DNA of 5,937 nucleotides from an uncultured Curvibacter sp. (lineage in GTDB: Bacteria > Pseudomonadota > Gammaproteobacteria > Burkholderiales > Burkholderiaceae). The DNA lies in assembly GCA_946481355.1 (NCBI GenBank), contig CAMLNH010000179.1, positions 1 to 5,937 on the forward strand. Direction: 5' to 3'. The notes under the pieces are model-generated. The model worked only from the letters and a program-made list of their open reading frames with translations. It searched no databases and was not told where the DNA came from. Below, in pieces: positions 5,605 through 5,937 of the stretch (positions within the stretch are counted from its first letter, which is position 1; the number at the start of each line of letters is the position of its first letter). The translations under genes and the position numbers were made by a program.

Positions 5605-5937
5605 TCAGAGGTCGGTGATTTTCGATTCGTTCGGGTTGCTGTAGATGTCGATCACACGGCAGTCGCCGCACATCTTCAGACGCTCCAGCGCCTCGCCCTG
5701 GAACATGGCGTGGCCGGCCAGCTTGCCCAGCATAGCCTCGATGGCCTTGAGTGTGCCGAAGGGCTTGCCACAGCGCACGCAGGCATAGGGCTGCATCTCG
5801 TTGATGACCACGGCTTCCTTACGCTGCGGGGTGAGGCGCAGCTGCGGAACCAGGCTCAGGGCCTGCTCGGGGCAGGTCTTGACGCACAGGCCGCACTGCA
5901 CGCAGTTCTTCTCGATGAAGCGCAGCTGCGGCGCGTT
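5605..5937 (-). CDS. 4Fe-4S ferredoxin-type protein, C-terminal 110 residues, cut by the right window edge
   Basis: The frame is open to the window edge, so the N-terminus is missing. In the visible 110 residues, Cys12, Cys15, Cys18 and Cys22 form CVQCGLCVKTCP, a standard [4Fe-4S] binding motif. A second cysteine set, Cys53/Cys56 (CVRCGKPFG) and Cys90/Cys93 (CGDCR), has the spacing C-x2-C-x33-C-x2-C and could bind zinc or another metal centre. A GTG at 5899-5901 inside the first motif is not a real start, because beginning there would remove its first cysteine. Its place directly upstream of the chaperone gene suggests a role in electron transfer or cofactor assembly for the formate dehydrogenase. 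In related bacteria the protein at this position is, as I recall, a longer multi-cluster ferredoxin, which would fit the open upstream frame; this cannot be confirmed here. Confidence 0.85.
   Translation of the reverse strand, partial: NAPQLRFIEKNCVQCGLCVKTCPEQALSLVPQLRLTPQRKEAVVINEMQPYACVRCGKPFGTLKAIEAMLGKLAGHAMFQGEALERLKMCGDCRVIDIYSNPNESKITDL

Overview
The window comes from a GC-rich proteobacterial chromosome, most likely a member of the Burkholderiales (Comamonadaceae-like). I infer this from the codon usage, from the style of the formate dehydrogenase cluster, and from a dispersed-type palindrome with GAGC/GTCGA core elements between two convergent genes. No database search was possible, so the taxonomy is inference.

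Layout. On the minus strand, the right end holds the C-terminal part of an iron-sulfur (ferredoxin-type) protein (5605-5937, cut by the window edge). It is followed 13 bases later by a TorD-family molybdoenzyme chaperone (4956-5591). At the left end, also on the minus strand, lie a 69-residue Tat-signal protein of the kind found next to formate dehydrogenases (756-965) and the first 243 codons of a Tat-exported, molybdenum/[4Fe-4S] formate dehydrogenase alpha subunit (1-730, continuing off the left edge). Between these two minus-strand blocks, on the plus strand, sits a two-component system. It consists of an NtrC-type response regulator (1389-2777) and an overlapping membrane histidine kinase with a large periplasmic Cache-like sensor region (2762-4882).

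How the parts may work together. The chaperone and the Fe-S protein probably serve maturation or electron transfer of the dehydrogenase. The dehydrogenase would be exported folded through Tat and oxidise formate on the periplasmic side. The embedded kinase/regulator pair is a good candidate for controlling the cluster. The 423-base intergenic region between the divergent fdh genes and the regulator contains a perfect 17-base palindrome (1246-1262), a sigma-70-like promoter for the regulator whose -35 lies in the right arm of that palindrome, and a weak sigma-54-like -24/-12 element facing the fdh genes.

The main oddity is in the regulator. The sigma-54 contact motif of its AAA+ domain reads GAFAGA instead of GAFTGA, which changes the key threonine and raises the question of whether it really works through sigma-54. 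The kinase and chaperone genes converge on a 60-base imperfect palindrome (4890-4949) that probably acts as a bidirectional terminator and resembles a dispersed repeat. I found no tRNA, rRNA, CRISPR array, insertion sequence or riboswitch.
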